Of a DNA stretch of 64,000 bases, positions 34,787-43,665 are shown piece after piece. This DNA is from an uncultured Acidobacteriaceae bacterium (GTDB taxonomy: Bacteria; Acidobacteriota; Terriglobia; Terriglobales; Acidobacteriaceae). The translations under genes were made by a program, and so were the position numbers. The DNA lies in contig CALFMO010000009.1 in NCBI GenBank assembly GCA_937879855.1, forward strand, positions 281,205 through 345,204, read 5' to 3'. The notes under the pieces are model-generated. The model saw nothing but the letters and a program-made list of their open reading frames with translations. It did no database searches and was not told the origin of the DNA. Within the stretch, counting starts at the first letter, position 1. Each line of letters begins with the position of its first letter.

Positions 34787-37407
34787 AAAATGAAAAGTTC
34801 GACCGTTTGCTGTCGGAAATTCGAAATGAACAGGTGGATGACAAGGTCGTCTCCCAAGCCGCCGAGCGGGTGCTGAAATCCATTTCCGGGGCAGCACCAT
34901 CAGCCGAGCTCAGCGTCCACACGCTTCGAAGCTGTGAAGATTTTCAGGCGCTGATTCCGGCCTATTTGGGGAAACAGCTCGCACCCGCGCGTGCCCTGCT
35001 CTTTGAAGATCACGTCCACACCTGTGTCGCGTGCCGGCATGCGCTGGAACGCGCCCGAGACGGAGAACTGCAGACTGTTTGGAAGGTCGAAACCAGGCGC
35101 CCACGCTCCATGGCGTGGGGCTGGGCGATGGGCGCGGCCGCAATCTGCGCCGTGGTCATTGCCATACTCGCCTTTAACAACGGCATGCTTCCCAGTCAAC
35201 GTCCTGTCCGAGCTTCGGTGCAAACGGTGGACGGCTCGCTCTTCACCGGCTCCGGCGCGGAAATGCGAGTGGTTCCCGTTGGCTATCAAATCCGGAACGG
35301 AGACGAAGTCCGCACTGCGAAAGGGTCGCGGGCCGTAGTGCGCCTGCTCGACGGCTCCCTGGTCGAGATGGGCGAGCGCTCTGACCTTTCTGTATCCCGC
35401 GAGTGGAAGGGCACGACCATTCATCTCGACGGCGGCCAAGTCATCGTCCAGGCGGCCAAACAGCGAACCGGCCGTCTCTACGTCGCGACTGACGATGGTT
35501 TGGTTTCGGTGAAAGGCACAATCTTTTCCGTGAACCGAGGAACCAAAGGGTCACGCGTGGCCGTGATCGAGGGCGTGGTCCGGGTTAATTTCGGAGAAAA
35601 CACCACCGACCTGACCGCCGGACAGGAAGCCACATCCGGCGCCAGCGTCTCGAAAGTTCCCATTCAAAACGAGATTGCATGGAGCAAGAACTCCGCAAAA
35701 TACCTTGCCCTGCTCGGCGACTTCGCGATCCTGCAAAAACAGTTCGCCGCGATTCCCAGCCCAGGCTTGCGCTATAACTCCGATCTTCTGCCCTACGTTC
35801 CCGATCACACCGTGATCTACGCGGCGATTCCGAATCTTGCCAACACGTTAGGCGAGGCCACCCGGCTTTTCCAGGATCGCCTGCAGCAAAGCCCGGCGCT
35901 GCGCGAGTGGTGGCGGCAGCAGCACAAAGGAAAGGGTCCAAAGCCGGAAGAGGTGCTGAACCAGATCAAGACGTTCAACAGCTATCTCGGCGACGAGATC
36001 GTGTTTGCCGTGGGCAAGGAAGGCGAAACTTACAGTGCCCCGGTCGTCCTCGCGAAGGTAAAGCAGGGCGGGCTCGATACGTTTCTGCAAAACGCAAGCC
36101 CCAAACTGAGCTCGAATCCAGCACAAGGTGGGCTGCAAGTGGTCCATGATCCGTGGGCAGTCACTCCAGCCGCCTACCGTCCGCTGCTTGTCTATGTCAG
36201 CAATGACCTGATGATCGCCAGTCCAGATCTGTCAGAGCTGCAGCGTGCAGCAACGCGGGTCCAGCAGGCCAGCCCAAGCCACTTTGCTGAAACGCCGTTC
36301 TATCAGCACATCGCTCATTCTTACGAGCAGGGAGCGGAATGGCTTTTCTGCGCCGACATGGAACAAATTGTCGCGCACAACGTACAAACTTCTAGCAGCA
36401 GCCAAGGCCTGCCGCCAGGGATTGGGGACGTGCGATACCTGACCATGGAACACCGCGATGTTGCCGGCAAGAGCGAGAGCCATGCCGACCTGATGTTCGC
36501 GAACGAGCGCCAGGGGGTAGCATCGTGGTTGGCCCCGCCGGCTTCCATGGGATCGCTGGACTTTGTTTCACCCGACGCCAGCATGGTGACTTCAGCCGTA
36601 ATCAAGAATCCGAGAAGCATCATGGAAGAAGTGTTCAAGATGATCGGCAGCGGCGAACCAAACTTCACGCAGCACCTGGCTGAGTTCGAGGCAAAGACCG
36701 GCGTGAACGTGCTGAACGACCTGGCAGCTCCGCTGGGCGGAGAAGTTACCATGGCCTTTGACGGCCCGATGATCCCAACTCCGCGCTGGAAGCTGATCTT
36801 CGAGGTCTACGATCCCGCGACTTTGCAGTCGACCATCGCCAAGCTGGTCGACAGCTTCAATCGCGAGGGCAACCCTGAGGGGCATTCGCTGCAGTTGACG
36901 CAGCGCCAGCTCGGTTCGAGAACTTACTTCGTGATCACTAGTTCGGGCAAAGTGAATTCCGAGATCGATTACACCTTCGTCGACAACTATCTCATCGCGG
37001 CGCCCGACATCAGCACGCTCTCGCGCGCCATTCAATCTCGCGAGGCGGGGTACACGTTGTCGCACTCCTCCACCTTTCAGGCGCTTTTGCCGAACGATGG
37101 CTATACCAATTTTTCGGCCATCTTCTATCACAATCTGGGCCCGATCGTGGGTCCTCTGGCCGCGCAAGCAAAATCCAGTGGGGCTCTCACTCCGCAACAG
37201 CAGCAGTCGATCGATGCGCTTATAGCAAACTCGTCGCCTGGCTTGATCTATGCCTACGGCGAGCCCAACCGCATCGTTGTAGCCACCAACACCGGCTTCA
37301 TGGGATTTGATTTGGGTACGCTCCTAACTATGGGCCATAATGGGCCGTTTCTGCCGCAGACGTTTCTCGGCGAGGCTATGCACCATCCGGCACCGCAAAC
37401 TCAGTGA
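34783..37407 (+). CDS. Zinc-finger anti-sigma-like / FecR-domain membrane protein with large periplasmic part
   Basis: An 874-residue protein. Residues 51-84 form an anti-sigma zinc finger of the HC2 kind (His77, Cys81 and Cys84 in HVHTCVAC, with Cys51 upstream). One membrane helix follows (about 111-131). A FecR-like beta domain (about 145-290, with GYQIRNGDEVRTAKGSRAVVRLLDGSLVEMG) comes next. About 550 residues then continue outside the membrane in a DUF3352-like style with repeated phrases such as YVSNDLMIASPD and FVDNYLIAAPD. It overlaps the sigma gene (ATGA) and the following ATPase gene (GTGA). I infer that it holds the sigma factor at the membrane and senses an envelope cue. The long C-terminal part is unusual for an anti-sigma factor. 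Confidence 0.82.
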   Translation: MKNEKFDRLLSEIRNEQVDDKVVSQAAERVLKSISGAAPSAELSVHTLRSCEDFQALIPAYLGKQLAPARALLFEDHVHTCVACRHALERARDGELQTVWKVETRRPRSMAWGWAMGAAAICAVVIAILAFNNGMLPSQRPVRASVQTVDGSLFTGSGAEMRVVPVGYQIRNGDEVRTAKGSRAVVRLLDGSLVEMGERSDLSVSREWKGTTIHLDGGQVIVQAAKQRTGRLYVATDDGLVSVKGTIFSVNRGTKGSRVAVIEGVVRVNFGENTTDLTAGQEATSGASVSKVPIQNEIAWSKNSAKYLALLGDFAILQKQFAAIPSPGLRYNSDLLPYVPDHTVIYAAIPNLANTLGEATRLFQDRLQQSPALREWWRQQHKGKGPKPEEVLNQIKTFNSYLGDEIVFAVGKEGETYSAPVVLAKVKQGGLDTFLQNASPKLSSNPAQGGLQVVHDPWAVTPAAYRPLLVYVSNDLMIASPDLSELQRAATRVQQASPSHFAETPFYQHIAHSYEQGAEWLFCADMEQIVAHNVQTSSSSQGLPPGIGDVRYLTMEHRDVAGKSESHADLMFANERQGVASWLAPPASMGSLDFVSPDASMVTSAVIKNPRSIMEEVFKMIGSGEPNFTQHLAEFEAKTGVNVLNDLAAPLGGEVTMAFDGPMIPTPRWKLIFEVYDPATLQSTIAKLVDSFNREGNPEGHSLQLTQRQLGSRTYFVITSSGKVNSEIDYTFVDNYLIAAPDISTLSRAIQSREAGYTLSHSSTFQALLPNDGYTNFSAIFYHNLGPIVGPLAAQAKSSGALTPQQQQSIDALIANSSPGLIYAYGEPNRIVVATNTGFMGFDLGTLLTMGHNGPFLPQTFLGEAMHHPAPQTQ

Positions 37408-38381
37408 GTACGACCATACATCCCGGAGCGGCAAGCGGCGCGAGTGAGCAGGCGCCGCCTGCTGCTCCTCTGCCCGCCCTGGTTGACCTTCAGGGTCTAT
37501 CAGTTCAGTTCGGCAATCGCGAAATCCTGCGCAGTCTCACCGCCTCCTTGCGCGGACGTTCCATCGGCTTGCTCGGTCCAAATGGCGCCGGCAAGTCCAC
37601 GCTGATCAACACACTTCTTGGTTTCTACAAATCCTCTGCCGGGTCAGCGCGAGTCTTTGGATACGACATTGGAACCGAAGTTCGAAAGATTCGCTCCCTG
37701 GTCGGCTACATGCCTGAGAACGACGCCTTCATCTCCAAGATGACCGCAGTCTCGTTCGTCCGCATGATGGGAGAACTTTCAGGCTTGCCGCCTGACATGG
37801 CTCTGGAACGAGCTCACGAGGCGCTCTTCTACGTCGGCTTGGCGGAGGCGCGCTACCGCCACTTAGGAACTTATTCCCTCGGCATGAAACAGCTCGCGAA
37901 GCTGGCCCAGGCGATCGTTCACGGGCCCAAACTGCTGATCCTCGACGAACCCACCAACGGCCTGGACCCTTCCGCGCGCCAGCGCATGATCCGCATGATC
38001 CGCGAAATTCGCGACGGAAAGGAAATGCGGATCCTGCTCTGCTCGCATCTGCTCCGCGATGTCGAGGACACCTGCGACGAAGTTCTGATCCTGAAGCAAG
38101 GCCGCATCGCCCATTACTCGAATCTGGACGAAGAGCGCCGCGCCAACAAAAGATTTCTGGAACTGGAGACCTACGGCGCAAACGGCGATTTCACCGAAGC
38201 CATCGAGAAGCTCGGCTGTGAGTGCGCGGTCACAGCGAACCGCATGAAGATGATCCTGGCGGATGGAGTGGAGACGCGCGACATCTTCCGCCTCGCCGCG
38301 GAGCGCCAGGTACGCATCCGGCGCATGAATTTCAGGCGCGACTCACTCGAAGATATTTTTCTGAAAGCCATGGAAAGCTGA
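37404..38381 (+). CDS. ABC transporter ATPase (first pair)
   Basis: A 325-residue ATPase with Walker A GPNGAGKST, the signature region YSLGMKQLAKLAQAI (divergent LSGGQ), Walker B LLILDEPTNGLDPS and the H-loop SHLL. It belongs to the ABC-2/CcmA-like export group. An N-terminal 30-residue Ala/Pro-rich tail precedes the domain. The GTG start overlaps the preceding stop. It is the cytoplasmic partner of the permease that follows after 38 bases. Confidence 0.92.
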   Translation: MSTTIHPGAASGASEQAPPAAPLPALVDLQGLSVQFGNREILRSLTASLRGRSIGLLGPNGAGKSTLINTLLGFYKSSAGSARVFGYDIGTEVRKIRSLVGYMPENDAFISKMTAVSFVRMMGELSGLPPDMALERAHEALFYVGLAEARYRHLGTYSLGMKQLAKLAQAIVHGPKLLILDEPTNGLDPSARQRMIRMIREIRDGKEMRILLCSHLLRDVEDTCDEVLILKQGRIAHYSNLDEERRANKRFLELETYGANGDFTEAIEKLGCECAVTANRMKMILADGVETRDIFRLAAERQVRIRRMNFRRDSLEDIFLKAMES

Positions 38382-38419
38382 AAGCTAACACGCGTAGCTG
38401 ATCGGACCGAGGAGCAGCA

Positions 38420-39277
38420 ATGGCGATTTACAGGCGTAACTACAAGCCGTATTCGGGGACGACAACCCCGGAGTGGTCGCGCTTCCTGGTTCTCTTTCGC
38501 TATTCCCGGCGCAATCTTTTTCGCTCGAAGTTCATGACTGCGTTTTTCGTGATCTGTTTTTTCTATCCCGCAGTGTGCCTGGCAGTGATCTACGTCGCCC
38601 ATAGCGCGAGTTTTCTTGCGCAGTTCGGCTTGCCGGGCGGCATCCTCTCAATCGACAACAAATTCTTTTACGCTTTCATTAGTGTGCAGGGGGTCTTCGC
38701 GTTTTTGCTGACGGCCTTCGCCGGGCCGGGCCTGATTTCCCCCGATCTCGCCAATGGAGCTCTGCCACTCTACTTCTGCCGGCCGTTTTCGCGGGCCGAG
38801 TACGTGCTGGGCAAGTCGTCCGTGCTCGCAATCCTGCTTTCGCAAATCACCTGGGTTCCGGGATTAGTTCTCTTCATCGTGCAGGCCAGTCTTGCCGGCG
38901 CGAGTTGGACGTGGACTAATCTTTGGATCGCCGGCAGCCTGGTGCTCTCGTCCCTGCTCTGGATTGCAATCCTGTCCCTGCTTGCGATGGCGCTTTCGGC
39001 GTGGGTCAAGTGGAGGATCGTCGCCGGCGCCTTGCTGCTCGCACTCATGTTCTTCGGCGCAGGCTTCGCTCAAGCCATCAACGCCGTGCTGCGAACCGAG
39101 TCTGGCCATTTCTTGAACGTTGCCTACCTGATGGAAACGGTTTGGAATTCGCTCTTTCAGGTGGATGCGACGCACGCGATTCCGGTTTCCCAGGCGTGGA
39201 TCGCGTTGCTGCTGTACTGCTTAATCTGCCTCGCCCTGCTCATGCGCAAAGTCCGCGCCTACGAGGTCGTCCAGTGA
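38420..39277 (+). CDS. ABC-2 type permease (first pair)
   Basis: A 285-residue integral membrane protein with about six helices. The first follows a basic N terminus (RNYKPYSGTTTPEWSRF, as in other ABC-2 permeases). The GLISPDLANGALPLYFCRPFSRAEYVLGK segment is the typical cytoplasmic coupling region of this family. Start ATG has GAGGAG nine bases upstream. Its stop overlaps the next gene's GTG. Substrate unknown. Confidence 0.88.
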   Translation: MAIYRRNYKPYSGTTTPEWSRFLVLFRYSRRNLFRSKFMTAFFVICFFYPAVCLAVIYVAHSASFLAQFGLPGGILSIDNKFFYAFISVQGVFAFLLTAFAGPGLISPDLANGALPLYFCRPFSRAEYVLGKSSVLAILLSQITWVPGLVLFIVQASLAGASWTWTNLWIAGSLVLSSLLWIAILSLLAMALSAWVKWRIVAGALLLALMFFGAGFAQAINAVLRTESGHFLNVAYLMETVWNSLFQVDATHAIPVSQAWIALLLYCLICLALLMRKVRAYEVVQ

Positions 39278-40212
39278 ACGACCGCATCATCTTCGAAGAC
39301 GTCTCGAAGTTCTACGGCGAGATCCTGGGCGTGAACCGGGTCAATCTTTCCATCCCGCCAGGCATTACAAGTCTTGTTGGTCCGAACGGTTCCGGAAAGA
39401 CGACGCTCATGAACCTGATGACCGGCCTGGTCCGGCCCACCCGCGGACGCATTCAAGTTCTCGACTACAGCATCGACGATCCCGAAAACCTGTTTAAGAT
39501 TGTCGGCTACTCCACGCAATTCGACTCGTTCCCCAAAGGTCTCACCGGATTTCAGTTTGTGTATTCCTATCTGCGGCTTGGGGGAAGGGACTCCCAAAGC
39601 GCCGAACAACTGGCCTGGCGAGCCATTGAGCGGGTGAATCTGGTCGACGCCGCCAAACGAAACGTCGCCGGCTACAGCAAAGGGATGCGCCAGCGAATCC
39701 GCCTGGCACAGGCCTTGTCCCACGAACCCAAAGTGCTGGTGCTCGATGAACCGCTGAACGGCTTGGATCCGCTCGCCCGCTCGGAGATGATCGCGCTCTT
39801 CCGCTCCACCGCCGCGCAGGGCTGTTATGTGATCATTTCCAGCCACATTCTGCACGAAGTCGACGTGATCTCCGATCAGGTCATTCTGTTGAGCAACGGC
39901 TACGTTGTGGCGGAGGGCAAGATCCAAAACGTTCGCAGCGAGATTCAGGAACATCCCACCCAAATTCTGATCCGCTGCCACCAGCCGCGCGAACTGGCCG
40001 CCAAGATGTTGGAGTACCCGCACACCATCGAAGTTTCCATCCACAAGGACGAGCGCGGCCTGTTGCTCAAGACCCGAGACGCCGATCGCTTCTATCTCGC
40101 GATGAACGAAATCGCCTTGAGCGGCATCGACATCGAATCGGTCGCGCCCGCGGACGACGACGTGCTTTCCGTCTATGAATACTTGATTGGCAGCGAAGAG
40201 GTAGTCCGATGA
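39274..40212 (+). CDS. ABC transporter ATPase (second pair)
   Basis: A 312-residue ATPase: Walker A GPNGSGKTT, signature YSKGMRQRIRLAQAL, Walker B VLVLDEPLNGLDPLA and H-loop SSHIL. The C-terminal 90 residues are a regulatory extension common in ABC-2 exporters. The correct start is the GTG at 39274 (GTGA overlap with the permease); a longer frame back to 38923 is antisense-like overlap with that gene. It pairs with the last permease of the operon. Confidence 0.92.
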   Translation: MNDRIIFEDVSKFYGEILGVNRVNLSIPPGITSLVGPNGSGKTTLMNLMTGLVRPTRGRIQVLDYSIDDPENLFKIVGYSTQFDSFPKGLTGFQFVYSYLRLGGRDSQSAEQLAWRAIERVNLVDAAKRNVAGYSKGMRQRIRLAQALSHEPKVLVLDEPLNGLDPLARSEMIALFRSTAAQGCYVIISSHILHEVDVISDQVILLSNGYVVAEGKIQNVRSEIQEHPTQILIRCHQPRELAAKMLEYPHTIEVSIHKDERGLLLKTRDADRFYLAMNEIALSGIDIESVAPADDDVLSVYEYLIGSEEVVR

Positions 40213-41315
40213 AAAAAATCTGGTGGGCGCAGATCAAGGCCGTGATCCGGCTGGAAATGAAGAAAACCTTTTTCGCGAAGCGCGGCCTGTGGATCTACGT
40301 GCTCGCCGCCATGCCGGTAATGCTCTTCGTCGCCTATGCGATTGTCAGTTCGCACCAACAGAGTCGAAGCGCGAACATCGCGCGGCAGGGCGAGCGCCAG
40401 TTGTCCTACCAGGATCTCCGAGCGGTTCATTCCGGCATGACGACTGAAGAAGTCATTGCGGCTCTTGGGAAACCTTCGGCCTCTTTCGATTGGAGTGAGA
40501 ATCGGCCGTCGCCGACAAAACCCGGCGTCATCCTCAATGTGCTGCACGAGGACTATCACTACTCTGACGGGCAGAACGATTTGTTTGTGGGAATCGCGGA
40601 CGGCAAGGTCGAGAACATCCATATTCGCCATGCCAACAACCTGGGCCAGGACTCCATCATGTTCGCCGGCGTCTTCCAATTCTTTTTCCTGCGCTTGGGT
40701 ATCTTCTTCGGATGCCTCGGAATTTTCATGAACCTCTTCCGCGGCGAAATCCTCGATCGCAGTCTGCACTTTTATTTCCTTGCGCCGGTTCGCCGCGAAG
40801 TCGTCATGGCAGGAAAGTTTCTTGCAGGCCTACTGGCAACTTGCACCATCTTCGTCACCAGCGAGATTCTGCAAACCGTAGCCTTTCTGTGGCATTTTCC
40901 TGCCGGCGCCCGCGACGTTTACCTGTACCACAATCATGGCCTGGAACATGCCGCCATTTACCTGGGCGTGACCGTCCTGGCCTGCGTTGGCTACGGCGCC
41001 TTCTTTCTGGTCGCAGGGATGATGTTCAAGAATCCGATCTTACCCGCCGCGGCCATCTTGATCTGGGAAGGGATCAATCCGTTCCTGCCGGCGGTGCTCC
41101 GGCATTTCAGCGTTATCTACTACCTTAAATCGTTGTGTCCCGTGGATATCCCGAGTCCGCCGGGCACCTCTCCCATATTTGCGTTGCTGGTTTCCAACGC
41201 GGATCCGGTCGCTCCACCAATCGCAATCGTCGGGGTTCTGGTCGTCGCCTTGATCGCCCTCTATGTGTCCAGCCTGCAGGTCAGGCGCCTGGAAATCAAC
41301 TACACAGCCGAATAG
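40209..41315 (+). CDS. ABC-2 type permease with inserted BamE/SmpA-like domain (second pair)
   Basis: A 368-residue membrane protein whose ATG overlaps the preceding stop (ATGA). After helix 1 (about 25-48) comes a soluble insert of about 100 residues with LRAVHSGMTTEEVIAALGKP, then a YHYSDGQNDLFVGIADGKVENI strand pair, the layout of BamE/SmpA-type folds. Five or so further helices follow, including RGEILDRSLHFYFLAPVRREVVMAGK, the coupling region. The insert would lie on the periplasmic side. It closes the sigma/FecR/ABC operon. Substrate unknown; an envelope lipid or peptide is possible but not shown. Confidence 0.85.
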   Translation: MKKIWWAQIKAVIRLEMKKTFFAKRGLWIYVLAAMPVMLFVAYAIVSSHQQSRSANIARQGERQLSYQDLRAVHSGMTTEEVIAALGKPSASFDWSENRPSPTKPGVILNVLHEDYHYSDGQNDLFVGIADGKVENIHIRHANNLGQDSIMFAGVFQFFFLRLGIFFGCLGIFMNLFRGEILDRSLHFYFLAPVRREVVMAGKFLAGLLATCTIFVTSEILQTVAFLWHFPAGARDVYLYHNHGLEHAAIYLGVTVLACVGYGAFFLVAGMMFKNPILPAAAILIWEGINPFLPAVLRHFSVIYYLKSLCPVDIPSPPGTSPIFALLVSNADPVAPPIAIVGVLVVALIALYVSSLQVRRLEINYTAE

Positions 41316-41327
41316 CGCGTAAAACAC

Positions 41328-41363
41328 GACCGGGCTGTCCAGAGAGTCCTGAACAGCCCGGTC
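41328..41363. terminator. Hairpin between the ABC operon and the Ig-like protein gene
   Basis: A perfect 11-bp stem (41328-41338 with 41353-41363) and a 14-base loop between two convergent genes. There is no real T tract on either strand, so it may act as a weak bidirectional terminator or mRNA end protector. Confidence 0.5.
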
Positions 41364-41405
41364 CATGTTTCACAGGTGCTGCTTATGGGCAGAACCGCGC
41401 TTCCC

Positions 41406-42716
41406 TCACTGGTAAGTGAAGTTCAGCTGGTCCACGTACACAGTGTAAGGAGCCTGTTGGTAATTGCCGTCCATCTGGTAATTCACCGTGATCCCCCACC
41501 ACCCTGGGGCGGAGAAGGGCGGGTAAGTCCAGTTGAGCGTACTGGTCTGGCCATTCAGCGTAATTGACCTGTAGAGCAGCTGGTTATCCGACGTTCGCGA
41601 TACCTGAATCACGAGGTGGTTCCAGGAATTCATGTTCGGATAGCACGAAATCCCGGTCGCAACCCATCGGTGATTGGTGTTATCCCAGACGTCCCATTCA
41701 TGGCCGTCCTGAACACGGCACTCGTGACCCCATGTGAATCCCATGCCGTTAAAGAATTGGTTCACGTCAAACTCAAGCGCCTCCGCCACGTTGGCGTTGC
41801 TGCTGTAGAAATAGACGTCGTAGGTAAAGTCGTGGAGCGTTGGGACCAGGGTGTGGCTGCTGTCGGGCATCCCCTGCGACGACAGGTCGCCAATCAGGTG
41901 GTTGTTCCAGAGAACATCGGAATAGGGTATGTTTCCGCCAATGTTGAACTGGGTTGAATTGCCGGAAAGCGTGAGGGAATGGTTGAATTGATACATCGCC
42001 CAAGTGGTTCCCGGCCCGCTGGGTGTGCACCAGGTGCAATCGCTATAGTCCGGCGGCTGCTGGGCATAGCCGTTCCACCCTCCAGAGCTCTGAATGTTGG
42101 AGATGACTTTCCCAGATGAAGCCACGGTGAAGGTTACGGGCGCGGTTGCAGCTCCCCCACAATAATCCCACTCCACCAGGGTCGCATTGTAGGTCCCCGG
42201 ACCCAGGGACAAGCTGGTGTTCAGGGTTGCGCCGTTTCCGACATAGGCCAGCTGATTCGGTCCCGTATAGATTCCCATGGTGGCTACGCCCGAGGGGCAG
42301 GCCGTGGTTGCGGTTGCAGCAAAATTCGCAGGTGAGCCGACCGTGCTGTTGTTGGCAGGTGCGGTTACGTAGACTCCGCTTTGACCGCTCTTCACGTAGA
42401 TCGTCACGTTCGCGGTGGTTGCGCCTCCGCAGTAGTCCCATTCCACGACAACCACATTGTAGGTTCCGGGACTTAAGTTGAGGCTGGTGTTGAGGTAAGA
42501 GCCGTTCGACACGTACGCCAATTGGTACGGGGAGGGGTAGATGCCCATCGACGCCACCCCTTGCGAACAAGAGCTACTGCTCGACGCCACGAAATTGACG
42601 GATTGGCCGACAGTACTGCCATTGCCCGGGCTCGATATGCTAACGCCAGCAAAGGCAGGTACTGACACTAAACCACACACAATAATGCACATAGTAAGAA
42701 GGGCAAGCTTCTTCAA
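41406..42716 (-). CDS. Secreted protein with two Ig-like repeats and a C-terminal lectin-like domain
   Basis: A 436-residue exported protein. The TTG start at 42716 is favoured: GGAGA lies upstream and the signal peptide (KKLALLTMCIIVCGLVSVPAFA) begins there. The mature part has two related Ig-like units of about 85 residues (residues ~24-110 and ~115-200), each with SPGNGSTVG or APANNSTVG at the front and VEWDYCGGA near the end, with a conserved cysteine pair. The last 220 residues are rich in aromatic residues and resemble a jelly-roll lectin or glucanase fold, but no catalytic motif is recognised. Carbohydrate or surface binding is the likely role. The longer frame to 42902 has no supporting features. 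Confidence 0.8.
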   Translation of the reverse strand: MKKLALLTMCIIVCGLVSVPAFAGVSISSPGNGSTVGQSVNFVASSSSSCSQGVASMGIYPSPYQLAYVSNGSYLNTSLNLSPGTYNVVVVEWDYCGGATTANVTIYVKSGQSGVYVTAPANNSTVGSPANFAATATTACPSGVATMGIYTGPNQLAYVGNGATLNTSLSLGPGTYNATLVEWDYCGGAATAPVTFTVASSGKVISNIQSSGGWNGYAQQPPDYSDCTWCTPSGPGTTWAMYQFNHSLTLSGNSTQFNIGGNIPYSDVLWNNHLIGDLSSQGMPDSSHTLVPTLHDFTYDVYFYSSNANVAEALEFDVNQFFNGMGFTWGHECRVQDGHEWDVWDNTNHRWVATGISCYPNMNSWNHLVIQVSRTSDNQLLYRSITLNGQTSTLNWTYPPFSAPGWWGITVNYQMDGNYQQAPYTVYVDQLNFTYQ

Positions 42717-42872
42717 GGGCTTTTCTCCGGTTGGAATTATTTGGTCCCGGTGGAACCGTCTAGCTGAGGGATCGCACCCGAGTTCAGGCAGGAAACCCTG
42801 ATCGTTCTTGCCGCTGACCATATCCTGACGAGCCTCGGAGGTCATGCGGGTTGTCACTGAGCGGAGTACGTA

Positions 42873-42886
42873 CACTGTATACAGTG
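42873..42886. promoter_or_regulatory. Perfect 14-bp palindrome upstream of the Ig-like protein gene
   Basis: CACTGTATACAGTG is self-complementary throughout and lies 157 bases before the TTG start. Its form suits a dimeric repressor site. No adjacent regulator is seen. Confidence 0.4.
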
Positions 42887-43259
42887 GAGACCTGAGTGTC
42901 AAACGGAAAAGCCCGTAAAAGGCCCTAGGGGGAAATCAGTAGGGCTAATACCGAGAAGGAGGTTTTATGGAGGTTTCCGACAGTTTTTAGTCAAAAAATG
43001 GGCGAACCGACCTAGCTAAGAGGCGGTACCAATCTGGCTAGGAATGGCGGCGTGGCGGACTCTGACGTAGAAGACTTCTTCAAAGTCTAACTTAGGAAGG
43101 CTTCTTCGAAAGGCTGCTTGGAATCGTACCAAGCCGCGAAGCGGCGAAAGAATGCAGCCCACGGCGTAAGCCGTGGGAAGGAAGGATTAAAAATGAACAA
43201 GCCCCAGAGGGGCGAAAGATAGCCAAGATTGAAGGAGATCAAAGCGGCTCTTCGAAGCG
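42887..43259. other. Non-coding stretch with hairpin repeats
   Basis: About 370 bases without a gene. The last third holds three small hairpins with a shared tail (see the repeat at 43128). The rest shows nothing I recognise. Confidence 0.5.
43128..43213. repeat. Cluster of short hairpins with GCGAAAGA tails
   Basis: Three hairpins in a row: CCGC-GAA-GCGG near 43134, CCCACGGC-GTAA-GCCGTGGG at 43158-43177, and GCCCC-AGA-GGGGC at 43201-43213. The first and last are followed by CGAAAGAA and GAAAGAT. This is the look of an environmental REP-type dispersed element. Confidence 0.6.
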
Positions 43260-43555
43260 TCAAGCGGCCCTTTTACCGGATTCGTCTCGCTTCATCTTCT
43301 TGGCAAGCAAAGTCTTGGCTTTCTGCAGCTCCGCGCGTCGGCTGGCGCTCAGGCCGCGTCCAGCTCGATTGATGAAATACGTCAGCATTCGCATCCCCGA
43401 TCCCACGCCTTTGGGGATACTTTCTCTGACGCCAAGGTCCGCGCGATGGTCGGCGCGCTCTTTGTAAACAGTCCCTTAGGCGGATGCGTCGAATCGGTCG
43501 TGACCCTTGCGACCCAACGTTTCTTTTTCCCCGAGCTTTTCTTCCCCGATAGCAT
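43260..43555 (-). pseudogene. DUF3175 protein gene with a single-base frameshift
   Basis: The minus strand encodes a DUF3175-type protein split between two frames. The first part, from ATG 43555 (AAGGA upstream), reads KKRWVARVTTDSTHPPKGLF up to KVSPK and then runs into a stop at 43382. After loss of one base in the run CCCCAAA near 43410, the other frame gives GVGSGMRMLTYFINRAGRG, then ASRRAELQKAKTLLAKKMKR, and stops at 43260-43262. Together they give the normal length of about 99 residues with the family's INRAG motif. Either the gene is broken, or a homopolymer sequencing error is present, or slippage restores the frame. Function of DUF3175 is unknown; it often sits near DNA-repair or stress genes. 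Confidence 0.75.
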
Positions 43556-43665
43556 ACGAAATTCCTTCAAACTCCCCGTGCGGGAACTCGTGCATGAGAT
43601 AAGAAATTCAGGCCCTACCGGAAACGATCAACTCGCTCCGGCAGGGTCCACAAAGGAAACGCCTT

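Noticed and set aside
38923..39273. N-terminal extension of the second ATPase
   Set aside because: It overlaps the permease gene entirely in another frame; the GTG at 39274 with GTGA coupling is far better.
42717..42860. Riboswitch in the leader of the Ig-like protein gene
   Set aside because: I looked for the c-di-GMP-I core (GCAAAG with the GGNGACGC type motifs) and did not find it.
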